A stretch of DNA of 64,000 nucleotides from an uncultured Eubacteriales bacterium (GCA_905209085.1 CAJLRM010000001.1:186001-250000); one strand, 5' to 3'; positions 34,897 through 42,568 are shown, counted from the first letter of the stretch. Numbers and translations: made by a program. Notes: a model not told the origin generated them from the letters alone.

Positions 34897-35355
34897 TTAT
34901 CGCGCGTTTTCTTCGGATTCCTCCCGCGCACGCTTTTTCATGCGCGAAAGATACCCTTCCAAAATGTAAGAAGCCGCGATTGAATCGATCGTCTGCTTGC
35001 GCTTGTCGCGCTTTACGCCCCCCACGATCTGCACTTCCCGAGCCTGCATGGTCGTGAAGCGTTCGTCTTCCAATTCCACGGGAAGAGAGGTTTTTTCCCG
35101 CAAGGCTTCCACAAAACGGCGGGTCTTTTCCGTCTGGACGCTTTCCGTGCCGTCGAAATTGACGGGCATACCGCAGACGATGACGTCCGCGCCCCGCGCC
35201 TCGGCTATTTTGGCTATCGCCGCCACGTCCTCGTCGAAGCGGCGGGTGCGAAAATACGTTTCGCACGGCATCGCGTACTCGTTAAAAGGGTCGCTGACAG
35301 CTACGCCTATGCGTTTGTCGCCTATATCGAAAGCAATCGCCCGTTTGAAAACCAT
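34897..35355 (-). CDS. ruvX: Putative pre-16S rRNA nuclease / Holliday junction resolvase RuvX (YqgF)
   Basis: 152 aa, RNase H fold: IAFDIGDKRIGVAVSDPF carries the first catalytic Asp, VCGMPVNFDGTESVQ the second strand block, LEDERFTTMQA the Glu, and the final acidic residue lies in TIDSIAAS. The YqgF family is needed for 16S rRNA 5' maturation. The ATG at 35355 has no ribosome-binding site and coincides with the predicted transcription start, so the mRNA may be leaderless. Confidence 0.93.
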   Translation of the reverse strand: MVFKRAIAFDIGDKRIGVAVSDPFNEYAMPCETYFRTRRFDEDVAAIAKIAEARGADVIVCGMPVNFDGTESVQTEKTRRFVEALREKTSLPVELEDERFTTMQAREVQIVGGVKRDKRKQTIDSIAASYILEGYLSRMKKRAREESEENAR

Positions 35356-35361
35356 GGAATC

Positions 35362-35390
35362 ATTATACCATAAAAGTTTCCGTTCGTCTA
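35362..35390 (-). promoter_or_regulatory. Promoter of ruvX, predicted leaderless transcript
   Basis: On the minus strand: TAGACG (35385-35390), 17-bp spacer, extended TGG-TATAAT (35362-35367). Only 6 bases separate the -10 from the A of the ruvX ATG. Confidence 0.7.
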
Positions 35391-35550
35391 TCGTTTTGAA
35401 ATAGATTTTCCCGATTTTAAAGCAACTTTTTTTCGTTGTTTTTGGCATAGGGGAATAAATTTCCTCTTTTCCTTCTCCTTTGCGATATTCGCACCCCTGC
35501 CCCGTCCTTTTGCAAAGTTTTTTCGACTAAACAACTCTCTTTTCGGACAT

Positions 35551-35592
35551 AAAAAATCCCGAATCGCCCCTCATGGCCGCTTCGGGATTTTT
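35551..35592. terminator. Terminator after the DUF6809-like gene
   Basis: AAAAAATCCCGAA pairs with TTCGGGATTTTTT across a 16-base loop. Confidence 0.8.
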
Positions 35593-35608
35593 TGTCGATC
35601 TCGGACGA

Positions 35609-35881
35609 TTATGACTTATCCTCCCCCAGACAGGCGAGGGCGAATCGGAAGCCGAGCTTGACGCCTATTTTGAAGGATTGGTTTTGAAGATGGGCTTCGT
35701 ACGAGAATCTTTCCGCCAACATTTCATCGAGTAAAGGACTGTTTTCTCCTAACAATTCCTCTACTTTGGCGTGAATATCGCTTTCTTTTTCCCTGATATC
35801 TTCCGTTCCTTCGGGGAATTTCACTTCCAAGGGCGTTTTCCAGTTGCCCGTAAACAACTCGTCTAAAATTGAATCTTTCAT
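35609..35881 (-). CDS. DUF6809-like small protein
   Basis: A 90-aa helical protein: ILDELFTGNWKTPLE at the N terminus and SFKIGVKLGFRFALACLGED at the C terminus fit the DUF6809 pattern as I recall it (start 'ILEELYYGN', end 'GFRLGARL'). Function unknown. AAGGAG precedes the ATG. It lies 24 bp after the 44-aa gene and diverges from the dual-HTH array. Confidence 0.65.
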   Translation of the reverse strand: MKDSILDELFTGNWKTPLEVKFPEGTEDIREKESDIHAKVEELLGENSPLLDEMLAERFSYEAHLQNQSFKIGVKLGFRFALACLGEDKS

Positions 35882-35905
35882 AAAATTTCTCCTTTATACA
35901 CAAAA

Positions 35906-36040
35906 TCATTCTACCGTGATGGTTCTTTCAACGCCGTCCGCAAATTTGAGGACGAGCACGTTGCCGTAAATGGAAATTATCGCTTCAAATTCCTCTTTCA
36001 CCAGCACTTTTAAATACTCTATAAAGTCTTTGACTGGCAT
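35906..36040 (-). CDS. 44-aa hypothetical protein
   Basis: A short reading frame starting MPVKDFIEYLKVLVKEEF and ending in GVERTITVE. The ATG follows GGAGGTGAAAAA, an excellent ribosome-binding site, and the stop is 24 bp before the next gene's start, so the two form an operon. No family is recognised. The C-terminal half reads like a small beta-hairpin (ISIYGNVLVLKFADG). Confidence 0.65.
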   Translation of the reverse strand: MPVKDFIEYLKVLVKEEFEAIISIYGNVLVLKFADGVERTITVE

Positions 36041-36125
36041 TTTTTCACCTCCTTATTAGTTTACTATTTATTTTCACTAATCAGATATGAATTTAAAACC
36101 TAACATTTGAGAAGAATCCCGAATT

Positions 36126-36154
36126 TTTACTAACCTCAGTCAAAATAGTATAAA
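36126..36154 (+). promoter_or_regulatory. Promoter of the dual-HTH array
   Basis: TTTACT (36126-36131), 17-bp spacer, TATAAA (36149-36154). The -10 is only 9 bp from the ATG of the first gene, so the leader is nearly absent. CCTAACAT lies upstream (36099-36106). Confidence 0.55.
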
Positions 36155-36163
36155 AGGATTTTT

Positions 36164-36604
36164 ATGGATATTCAATATATTTTTAGTGAAAAATTAAAAT
36201 ATTTAATGAGTGAAAAAGATCTCTCTGAAATGCAATTGGCAAAACACTTACAGCTAAGCTTTTCAATCATATATAAGTATTCAGGAGGCAAAAGTACTCC
36301 TTCTGTGGAAAATGCTATTAAAATTTCGGATTATTTTAAGTGTTCTTTAAATTTTTTGTTCGGTTATGCAGAAGAATATCAAGAAATACAGTTTCACAAA
36401 AGAAAAAAGTTTTCCGAGCGGTTTCAAGAACTTCTTAAAGAAAAAGGCATAAAAAGGCAAGACCTTAAAAAGACAAATCTTTTTGCAAAACAAAGCATTG
36501 ACGATTGGTTTAATGATGTTCGGCTTCCTACTATCGAGAATTTGATAGAGCTTAGAGAATATTTTGGCTGTACCTTGGATTATTTAGTAGGAAGAGATTT
36601 TTAA
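36164..36604 (+). CDS. Two-HTH XRE-type protein, array member 1
   Basis: 146 aa made of two Cro/CI-type HTH units. Unit 1, about residues 8-66: LSEMQLAKHLQLSFSIIYKY and KISDYFKCSLNFLFGY. Unit 2, about 83-146: KRQDLKKTNLFAKQSIDDWF and LREYFGCTLDYLVGRDF. There is no other domain, signal or membrane segment. It is closest to member 2, sharing KQSIDDWF. AAAGGA precedes the ATG. AT-rich. Two HTHs in one chain could bind a direct or inverted operator as a monomer; no target is known. Confidence 0.85.
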   Translation: MDIQYIFSEKLKYLMSEKDLSEMQLAKHLQLSFSIIYKYSGGKSTPSVENAIKISDYFKCSLNFLFGYAEEYQEIQFHKRKKFSERFQELLKEKGIKRQDLKKTNLFAKQSIDDWFNDVRLPTIENLIELREYFGCTLDYLVGRDF

Positions 36605-36725
36605 TCGCTTTCTAAAAATCCTAACATCATACAATTTTATGTTCCTATTATAGTCCTTATCCGTGACAATGTCCAGCGTTTTTGGATAATGTTAGGCATA
36701 ATTTTAAAAAAAGGGAAATTTTTAA

Positions 36726-37178
36726 ATGAGTGTACGGGAAATTTTCGGAGAACGATTAGAAGAATTAATTGCGGAAAAAGCCTCCTCCGAAAGTTTTTCC
36801 AAGGAGCTGCTTTGCAAAACGTTAGGAATCGAAATTTCGCTACTTTATAAATATTTAAGAAAGGAAGTTTTGCCTTTTACCGCACGCGCCATACAATTCG
36901 CCGACTATTTTAAATGTTCCTTAGATTTTCTCTGCGGTCGCGTCAACGAATATCGGACTCAAAGCTTTGCCCCGTCAAAGCCTTTTTCTCTATGTTTTCA
37001 AAAAATTCTTAAAGAAAAAAAATTTTCAAGACATAAATTAAAAAAGGAATTGCCTTTTTCAAAACAGAGCATTGACGATTGGTTTTTTGGAGTACGCATT
37101 CCTTCTCTCGAAAATCTTATTATCCTTGCAAAATATTTTGATTGTAGTATGGATTATTTGGTGGGGCGTGAAAATTGA
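36726..37178 (+). CDS. Two-HTH XRE-type protein, array member 2
   Basis: 150 aa. Unit 1 (about 10-70) ends IQFADYFKCSLDFLCGRVNE; unit 2 (about 88-150) has KELPFSKQSIDDWFFGVRIP and AKYFDCSMDYLVGREN. The first HTH is looser than in the other members (an insertion around SSESFSKELL). The ribosome-binding site is weak (AAAGGGAAA). It is separated from member 1 by 121 bp that hold an inverted pair CCTAACAT/ATGTTAGG. Its stop overlaps the start of member 3. Confidence 0.85.
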   Translation: MSVREIFGERLEELIAEKASSESFSKELLCKTLGIEISLLYKYLRKEVLPFTARAIQFADYFKCSLDFLCGRVNEYRTQSFAPSKPFSLCFQKILKEKKFSRHKLKKELPFSKQSIDDWFFGVRIPSLENLIILAKYFDCSMDYLVGREN

Positions 37179-37615
37179 ATTTTAATATTTTTTCTGATAG
37201 CATTAAAGAATATTTGGAAACTCACTCTATAACAAAAAAAGAATTTGCTAAAAGGGCAAACGTATCGGCACGAAACGTTTGCCTGTGGATAAATAGAACA
37301 AATTACCCAAACTTGGATTCCCTTATTAAAGTCGCTGATTTTCTAAATTGCTCTCTTGACTATCTTTTAGAACGCAGCGATCAGGAAAAGTATTATCCTT
37401 CCACTAAATCCACCACTTTTTTTATCAGGTTAAATGATTTAATCGAAAAAGAAGGCGTCCATGCTAATCGTATCGCCAAAATATGTAATTTTAAAAATTC
37501 CAACTTTTCCAAATGGAAAAAAGGTACTCAACCCAAGCCTGAAATACTAAGCGCACTCGCCGACCATTTTAATGTTTCCGTTGATTACCTCGTAGGCAGG
37601 TCGGATTTCATTTAA
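37175..37615 (+). CDS. Two-HTH XRE-type protein, array member 3
   Basis: 146 aa. Unit 1: ITKKEFAKRANVSARNVCLW and SLIKVADFLNCSLDYLLERS; unit 2: RIAKICNFKNSNFSKWKKGT and ADHFNVSVDYLVGRSDFI. It begins with TTG overlapping the TGA of member 2 (TTGA), so translation is coupled; GGGGCG lies upstream. It is closest to member 4. Confidence 0.85.
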   Translation: MNFNIFSDSIKEYLETHSITKKEFAKRANVSARNVCLWINRTNYPNLDSLIKVADFLNCSLDYLLERSDQEKYYPSTKSTTFFIRLNDLIEKEGVHANRIAKICNFKNSNFSKWKKGTQPKPEILSALADHFNVSVDYLVGRSDFI

Positions 37616-37694
37616 TATTTTTCTAAAAGTTATTGTATACTACGTGCGCCTGATTACCGAGCAAAATACCGTCCCGTTGTTGTAAATTTATACT

Positions 37695-38150
37695 ATGGAT
37701 ATACAAGAAATAAATTATGAGGCTTTTCCGGAAGCACTTGAATGGCATTTAAAAACCAAAGGCATCACTCAAAAGGAATTTGCTCAATCAGCCAAGGTGT
37801 CCGAGCAAAACGTTTCTTTGTGGTTAAACAGGGATGCTTACCCTAATCTCGATTCGTTAATCAAGGTTGCAGACTTTTTGAATTATTCTCTTGATTTTCT
37901 TCTGGGAAGGACAGAGCATGAAGAAGTTTATCTCGCCATACAACGAACTTCTTTTCAGAAACGTTTAAAATTTTTAATGGAAAAGAATCATCAAACGGCA
38001 AATTATATAGCCACTTCCTGCAAATTTAAAAATTACAACTTTACCCGCTGGCAAAGAGGCGCTACCCCTACCCCCGAATTATTAAATAAATTGGCTTATC
38101 ATTTTAATGTTTCCGTCGATTACCTCGTGGGAAGGTCGGATTCCATTTGA
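37695..38150 (+). CDS. Two-HTH XRE-type protein, array member 4
   Basis: 151 aa. Unit 1: ITQKEFAQSAKVSEQNVSLW and SLIKVADFLNYSLDFLLGRT; unit 2: YIATSCKFKNYNFTRWQRGA and AYHFNVSVDYLVGRSDSI. It is very similar to member 3 along its length, so a recent duplication followed by divergence is likely. No clear ribosome-binding site precedes the ATG. 79 bp separate it from member 3. Confidence 0.85.
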   Translation: MDIQEINYEAFPEALEWHLKTKGITQKEFAQSAKVSEQNVSLWLNRDAYPNLDSLIKVADFLNYSLDFLLGRTEHEEVYLAIQRTSFQKRLKFLMEKNHQTANYIATSCKFKNYNFTRWQRGATPTPELLNKLAYHFNVSVDYLVGRSDSI

Positions 38151-38213
38151 TTTTTATATGCGATTTAAAGAATTTCACATGGGCGGCTTTTGCGCCGCGT
38201 AACAAAGGAAAAA

Positions 38214-38660
38214 ATGACAAATTACATGGATTCGCTCAATGAAATCATACAAGAATATCGGGAATGCAACGATCTCACTATTACCCAATTCGCCAAAGAA
38301 GTCCATATTCTCCGCACCTGTCTTTGCAATTGGCAAAACCAAAGATTTTCCCCCTCTCTCGCTTCTCTCATCAAGCTCGCCGACTTTTTCGACTGTTCCC
38401 TCGACTATATGGTGGGACGTTCCGAATTTACGGGGTATGTTCCCGCCGTCAAACATGAGTGTTTCTGCGAAAGAATAGAATTGCTCTTAAAAAAGCACAA
38501 TCTTACTTTTTATAAGTTTTCCAAGTCCTGCCGCATCGATTTCAACGCCTATTGCAAGTGGAAAAAGAATTCGATTCCCACAGTTTTCAGTCTGATCGCC
38601 ATCGCGGAATATTTCAACGTATCTTTGGATTATCTCGTCGGCAGATCGGACAGCATATAG
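38214..38660 (+). CDS. Two-HTH XRE-type protein, array member 5
   Basis: 148 aa. Unit 1: LTITQFAKEVHILRTCLCNW and SLIKLADFFDCSLDYMVGRS; unit 2: YKFSKSCRIDFNAYCKWKKN and AEYFNVSLDYLVGRSDSI. It shares the C-terminal YLVGRSDSI with member 4 but is clearly more GC-rich, close to the chromosomal average, unlike members 1-4. AAAGGA precedes the ATG at 38214. A terminator follows. Confidence 0.85.
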   Translation: MTNYMDSLNEIIQEYRECNDLTITQFAKEVHILRTCLCNWQNQRFSPSLASLIKLADFFDCSLDYMVGRSEFTGYVPAVKHECFCERIELLLKKHNLTFYKFSKSCRIDFNAYCKWKKNSIPTVFSLIAIAEYFNVSLDYLVGRSDSI

Positions 38661-38666
38661 CTTCCC

Positions 38667-38695
38667 CCCGCGCAAAAGCGCGGGATTTTCTTTTA
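38667..38695 (+). terminator. Terminator of the dual-HTH array
   Basis: CCCGCGC-AAAA-GCGCGGG followed by ATTTTCTTTT. Confidence 0.85.
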
Positions 38696-38696
38696 C

Positions 38697-38736
38697 AAAA
38701 AAGCGCGGCGAAAGTTACCTTTCGTCGCGCTTTTTG
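38697..38736 (-). terminator. Terminator of the small membrane-protein gene
   Basis: An AAAAAGCGCG...CGCGCTTTTT stem with an inner CGAAAG/TTTCG pairing; T-runs on both strands. Confidence 0.8.
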
Positions 38737-38779
38737 AAAACATGGTGAAAACAACAGCGTTAAAAGCGCTTACGGAAAA

Positions 38780-39055
38780 TTATTTTCCGCGTTCCTTCGC
38801 GCCGTCGTCTTTACCCTGCCCCTGCGATTCTGATTTTTCGGGCATTTTTTCGCCCGATTCGTTATTCTCGGAGCCGCCGCCAAAAACGCTGCCGCCGTTT
38901 TCCATCTCTTTGAGTTTTTCGTCCATCATCTCATCAAGACGCTGTTTGATCTCTTCCTGTCCTTTTCTTACAAGCGTGCGCATTTTGCAGCTATTCGCCG
39001 CAAGCAGAGCGCCGCCGATGCCGCCGAGCAAAAGCCCTATGGTAAATTTCTCCAT
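38780..39055 (-). CDS. Small single-span membrane protein (YtxH-like)
   Basis: 91 aa. One hydrophobic, glycine-rich helix (GLLLGGIGGALLAA, residues 6-19) is followed by a charged helix (VRKGQEEIKQRLDEMMDEKL) and a disordered acidic tail. The layout resembles YtxH-type envelope stress proteins, but motif evidence is thin. AGGAGG precedes the ATG at 39055. Confidence 0.65.
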   Translation of the reverse strand: MEKFTIGLLLGGIGGALLAANSCKMRTLVRKGQEEIKQRLDEMMDEKLKEMENGGSVFGGGSENNESGEKMPEKSESQGQGKDDGAKERGK

Positions 39056-39175
39056 ATTCAAATCCTCCTTATACGGAACGCGCGCGAGGCGACGATCCCG
39101 TACAGTCAGTATGGGCGGCTTTTCCCCTTCTTATACGCATCATTCGACAAAATAAGCGTTTTTTCTTCCTTTGCC

Positions 39176-39206
39176 GCAAAAAAGCCGTCGGATGTCCGAC
39201 GGCTTC
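39176..39206 (-). terminator. Terminator of the Myb-like gene
   Basis: AAGCCGTCGGA and TCCGACGGCTT flank 2 bases, followed by TTTTTTGC on the minus strand. Confidence 0.85.
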
Positions 39207-39209
39207 TAT

Positions 39210-39818
39210 TTATACCTCCCGAAAGGACGCGCGGCGTTTCAACGCTTCGTTTTCGCGTTTCAAACGCGCGTTCTCCCCCGAAAGGCGGGCGTTCTCTTCC
39301 TTCAACGACTGCGTGAGCCTATCGTACAGCGCGTTGATTTCGTTCTCCAAGCGGCGCTGCAAAAAGCTCCTGTCCTTCGTTCCCATGCCGAGTTCCGAAG
39401 CGATCGACTCGATTCGCTCCGGTTGTTTCTTCAAAACGTTGCGATACTTATTCTGCAACCGCAGCATCAACTTGTCGTCCCCTTTCGACAAATTGCAAAT
39501 CGCCCGGCGCACGGATACTCCCTTACTCTTTTCGGCAAGGATGCTCCTCAAAACCTTATCCGTTTCCTCTTCCGTAAATTCGCGGATCTGCTCCACGGAA
39601 AGCTGCTTGCCGTCCAATAACTTCACTACCCTTTCGTCCTTCTTCTGACTCTTCATCAAAGCGTAATAATAGTTCCTCACGCTGCCTTTCGCTCTGCCGT
39701 GTTCGGCTCCGTAAGTTTCGAAAAGATAAGTAAGCGTTTTGCCCGCCTGCTTTCCCGCCCAAATGTATTCTACCAAACTTTTCGCCTCTTCTTCCGTGTA
39801 ACCATTGATTTTGTTCAT
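39210..39818 (-). CDS. Myb/SANT-like DNA-binding protein with coiled coil (RsfA-like)
   Basis: 202 aa with two helical repeats that look Myb/SANT-like: YTEEEAKSLVEYIWAGKQAG... with GRAKGSVRNYYYALM (about 7-57), and FTEEETDKVLRSILAEKSKG... with MLRLQNKYRNVLKK (about 80-132). A coiled coil closes the protein (SLKEENARLSGENARLKREN, about 170-190). The arrangement recalls the RsfA family of Bacillus prespore regulators. GGAGGTGACG precedes the ATG. It is a probable transcription factor, target unknown, transcribed away from the 301-aa gene. Confidence 0.7.
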   Translation of the reverse strand: MNKINGYTEEEAKSLVEYIWAGKQAGKTLTYLFETYGAEHGRAKGSVRNYYYALMKSQKKDERVVKLLDGKQLSVEQIREFTEEETDKVLRSILAEKSKGVSVRRAICNLSKGDDKLMLRLQNKYRNVLKKQPERIESIASELGMGTKDRSFLQRRLENEINALYDRLTQSLKEENARLSGENARLKRENEALKRRASFREV

Positions 39819-39902
39819 AACGTCACCTCCGTTTTGAAGGAATTATTAACATATTTTTCAAGATTTATACATGGAACAAAAAAGAAAAGAATATATTTAA
39901 GT

Positions 39903-40808
39903 ATGAAAATTTATTTTTTGTCCTCGCGCCCGTGCGCGCTTATGCTCGGAGGCGTCTATTTCGGCATGACCGACTCTTTCGAGCGCTTCGCGGAAATAGA
40001 ACCCAAAGACAACGTTTTTGCCGAATTTATCCCCGAAGGCGCCCTCCCCGTCGGGTTCTTCATCACCGAAAAATTGCGATTCTCTCCCCCGCAGGGATGC
40101 GAAATTTATATTCTCCGCGACGGCGTCGCCGTCTATGCCCGCGATTTTCCGCCGTCCGATTTTTCGCTCAAAATCATCGCGCAGGAACGTTTCGTCGGCA
40201 ACCTCGTCACCGTATTCCGGCAAGGCGCGTTACAGTTCTCCCTCGAAACGGCAAAGGGCTTTTTTGTTTCGGAACTCCCTCCTTGTTTCGAATCCTGCGT
40301 CATCCGCTATGAAAGCGGTCTGTTTTTCCTCGAAGGCGGGGACACGCTCGCGGTGTTCAACGACGCGGGAAAGTGCGTGCTTTCCGAGCGATTCCTGAGC
40401 TATAAAGTCGAAAATAATACGCTGAGCGCTACCCTGCCCCTCTCGGACAGCAAGAAACGGGTGGCGGAGTGCGAATGGGCGCTGACGGAAGACGGGTGTT
40501 ATCAGACCTCTTTCCGCATTCGTCAGCAAGCGCGCGAAGGCGAAGAACAGGCGGCGCAGGACGAACTTCTGCCCTATGCGTTTTTCGAAAGCGTATTGAT
40601 CGGCGCGGACTTTACGGAGATGCTGAGCGAGGAGCTGAAAGAAAAGAGCGAGCACATCAAGGCGTTTTTAGGGGATTTCATCGACGTGACCCTGACGGAA
40701 GATCCGAAGACTTGCGGACTCGTGCGGAAAAAGAAAGAACGGCTATACGAGCTGCGCTATTTCACCGCGGAGGTGAAACAGGGAAAAGTTGTCGATATTC
40801 AAGGATAA
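39903..40808 (+). CDS. Hypothetical 301-aa protein
   Basis: The frame starts MKIYFLSSRPCALMLGGVYF and shows no signal peptide, membrane segment or known motif that I recognise. It appears beta-rich in the first two thirds (short strands such as CEIYILRDGVAVYARDF and ESCVIRYESGLFFLEGG) and helical at the C terminus (FTEMLSEELKEKSEHIKAFL). The start at 39903 is by position; the ribosome-binding site is poor. It diverges from the Myb-like gene, which may regulate it (inference). Confidence 0.7.
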   Translation: MKIYFLSSRPCALMLGGVYFGMTDSFERFAEIEPKDNVFAEFIPEGALPVGFFITEKLRFSPPQGCEIYILRDGVAVYARDFPPSDFSLKIIAQERFVGNLVTVFRQGALQFSLETAKGFFVSELPPCFESCVIRYESGLFFLEGGDTLAVFNDAGKCVLSERFLSYKVENNTLSATLPLSDSKKRVAECEWALTEDGCYQTSFRIRQQAREGEEQAAQDELLPYAFFESVLIGADFTEMLSEELKEKSEHIKAFLGDFIDVTLTEDPKTCGLVRKKKERLYELRYFTAEVKQGKVVDIQG

Positions 40809-40815
40809 AAAATAA

Positions 40816-40837
40816 CGCGGGACAATATTTTCCCGCG
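40816..40837 (+). terminator. Hairpin after the 301-aa gene
   Basis: CGCGGG and CCCGCG stem, 8 bp past the stop; weak T-run. Confidence 0.45.
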
Positions 40838-40953
40838 ATCTTTAAAAATAGAGGAAATATTCCAAGCCCCCTTCCTCGACATTCAGGGATACGCAGGATC
40901 CTGCGACAACCTGCAAACCTTTTAAGTAAGTGCCGCCTGCGACAACAAACTTA

Positions 40954-40995
40954 AAAGACCGTTTCCCCTTTCGCGCGGGAAACGGTCTTTTTTTA
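40954..40995. terminator. Bidirectional terminator before the cyclophilin lipoprotein gene
   Basis: AAGACCGTTTCCC and GGGAAACGGTCTT stem with T7 on the plus side and TTTTAAG on the minus side. Confidence 0.85.
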
Positions 40996-41034
40996 TCTTA
41001 TCATCGGGTGCGAAACGCCGTGTCCTGAAAAGAA

Positions 41035-41907
41035 TCAATAGCTCTTGACTTTGACGGACTTGATGACGATGGGTTCGAGGGGAACGGAGTATTCCCGGGA
41101 TTCCTTGTCGGAGCCTACATAGCGGTCGTCCTCGTCCACGACGACTTTTGACGTCGGCGCGAAATCCGCCGCGTTGCCCTCGTATTCGTCCTCGATATAA
41201 TCGGTGATGGCCGCCTTCAAATCGTCGAGGACCTCCACGCTGTCGTCTTCGAGCGTGGCAAAGGTGCAGTAAGACGTACCGCTGCCCGACGACGAGGAAG
41301 AGAGCGAGATATAGAAAAGGGAAGTGGCGCTGTTGTACTTATACAGCTTCGCGTCGTTCCCCTTGCCGTCCGAACGCTTGACGTCCACGTACGTAGCGCA
41401 TTTTTCCTTGGGCGTATAGTACATCGTCAAAGAGCCGTAGCTCTGTTTCAAAGCGCCGTTTTCCACGCTGAAACCGTTGTCGGAAAATTCGCCGTAAAGG
41501 GTGTAGACAGGATCTTTATCGTTGATGTCCCAAACGGTCTGGGTCATATTCCAATCCTTTACGATATCGAAATAGTTTTTCTCCACCAAGCCGCCGTCCG
41601 CCGTCTGATTGGCGTCATAGGTATAGCCGCCCGTATACAATTTTTCCGAAGAACTGTTGTAATCGTGCACGCAAAGCCCGTCGTAATAGCCGTGCTCCAC
41701 GAGTTCCAAAAAGTGCTGAACGGTGGAAGGCGCGCGCTTTCTATACAGTTTATATTCGAGCGTATACGTTTCGCCGTGAAAGGCAATCTTCATTTCCACT
41801 TTGGGATGAGAAGTCGTACACGCGGAAAACATCATGGCGGAAGCGAACACGCTGACGCCCGCAAGTGCCGCGCAGATCATTTTTTTCAAAGGTTTATTGG
41901 CTGTCAT
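41035..41907 (-). CDS. Cyclophilin-type peptidyl-prolyl isomerase lipoprotein
   Basis: 290 aa with a signal peptide ending in lipobox FSAC (Cys30). FHGETYTLEYKLYRKRAPST and VQHFLELVEHGYYDGLCVH resemble the cyclophilin N-terminal half (APxTVxNFxxLVxxGYYdG). The canonical catalytic FHR and QGGD motifs are altered (VHDYN, TGGYTYD), so isomerase activity is doubtful. A low-complexity serine stretch (SLSSSSSGSGTS) lies near residue 210. GGAGA precedes the ATG. Expected outside the membrane, possibly as a folding factor for exported proteins. Confidence 0.78.
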   Translation of the reverse strand: MTANKPLKKMICAALAGVSVFASAMMFSACTTSHPKVEMKIAFHGETYTLEYKLYRKRAPSTVQHFLELVEHGYYDGLCVHDYNSSSEKLYTGGYTYDANQTADGGLVEKNYFDIVKDWNMTQTVWDINDKDPVYTLYGEFSDNGFSVENGALKQSYGSLTMYYTPKEKCATYVDVKRSDGKGNDAKLYKYNSATSLFYISLSSSSSGSGTSYCTFATLEDDSVEVLDDLKAAITDYIEDEYEGNAADFAPTSKVVVDEDDRYVGSDKESREYSVPLEPIVIKSVKVKSY

Positions 41908-42023
41908 CGAATTTCTCCATCAACAGATTTTTATACTTCTCTATTTTACCCTTTATTTTGTTTTCCGTCAAGCACTTTTACGCGTTTGCCGCCGATTTTT
42001 ACATAAAATCCATAATTTACACA

Positions 42024-42055
42024 AAAACGGACGGCTTTTGAAAGCCGTTCGTTTT
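42024..42055. terminator. Bidirectional hairpin terminator
   Basis: AAAACGGACGGC and GCCGTTCGTTTT flank 8 bases. Confidence 0.65.
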
Positions 42056-42078
42056 ATGCCTTCCGCCCGATATTCTTT

Positions 42079-42265
42079 CTATGCCTTCCCGGGAACGTAT
42101 ATTTCGAACACCCCTTCCCTATCGACGCCTGTCAGATTCGGCATACCGACCTTGACGGCGCCAAAAGCGCGATAGATATGCTCTCCCCGCCCTGTCCGCG
42201 TCTTTGGGCGCGTAAATTTTCAAAGCCGCGCCCGCGGCGGTTTCCGTGTCTTCTCTCAGGCGCAT
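42079..42265 (-). pseudogene. Frameshifted small gene remnant
   Basis: On the minus strand, ATG at 42265 opens MRLREDTETAAGAALKIYAP, and after a frame change near residue 30 the next frame reads HIYRAFGAVKVGMPNLTGVD followed by REGVFEIYVPGKA and TAG at 42079. The two parts read as one protein only if a base is added or removed. There is no ribosome-binding site. The family is not recognised. 42266-42568 shows nothing further. Confidence 0.4.
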
Positions 42266-42568
42266 AACGCTCTACATTTTTTAAGTTACAAAAAACGAAG
42301 TGTGGCTTTCGCGCTGTTCTTATCTCCCGAACGGTCCGCAGTTTGCGTATTTTCTCTTATCGTATAGGCGATGCGCCTTTCCCACGGCATAGGAACGCTT
42401 GCCTGCGTGCGCTCTCTCTAACAACGAAATTGTCAATACTCCTCGCAAATATTTCGGACGCGACATTTTGCTTTTTCTCTTTTCCGGACCTCCGCCTTGC
42501 CGAAAGGCAAGCCCTTTTTCCAAAATTACCGGGGTAAGCGTTGATAAAAAAATTGCCGAACGGAAACT

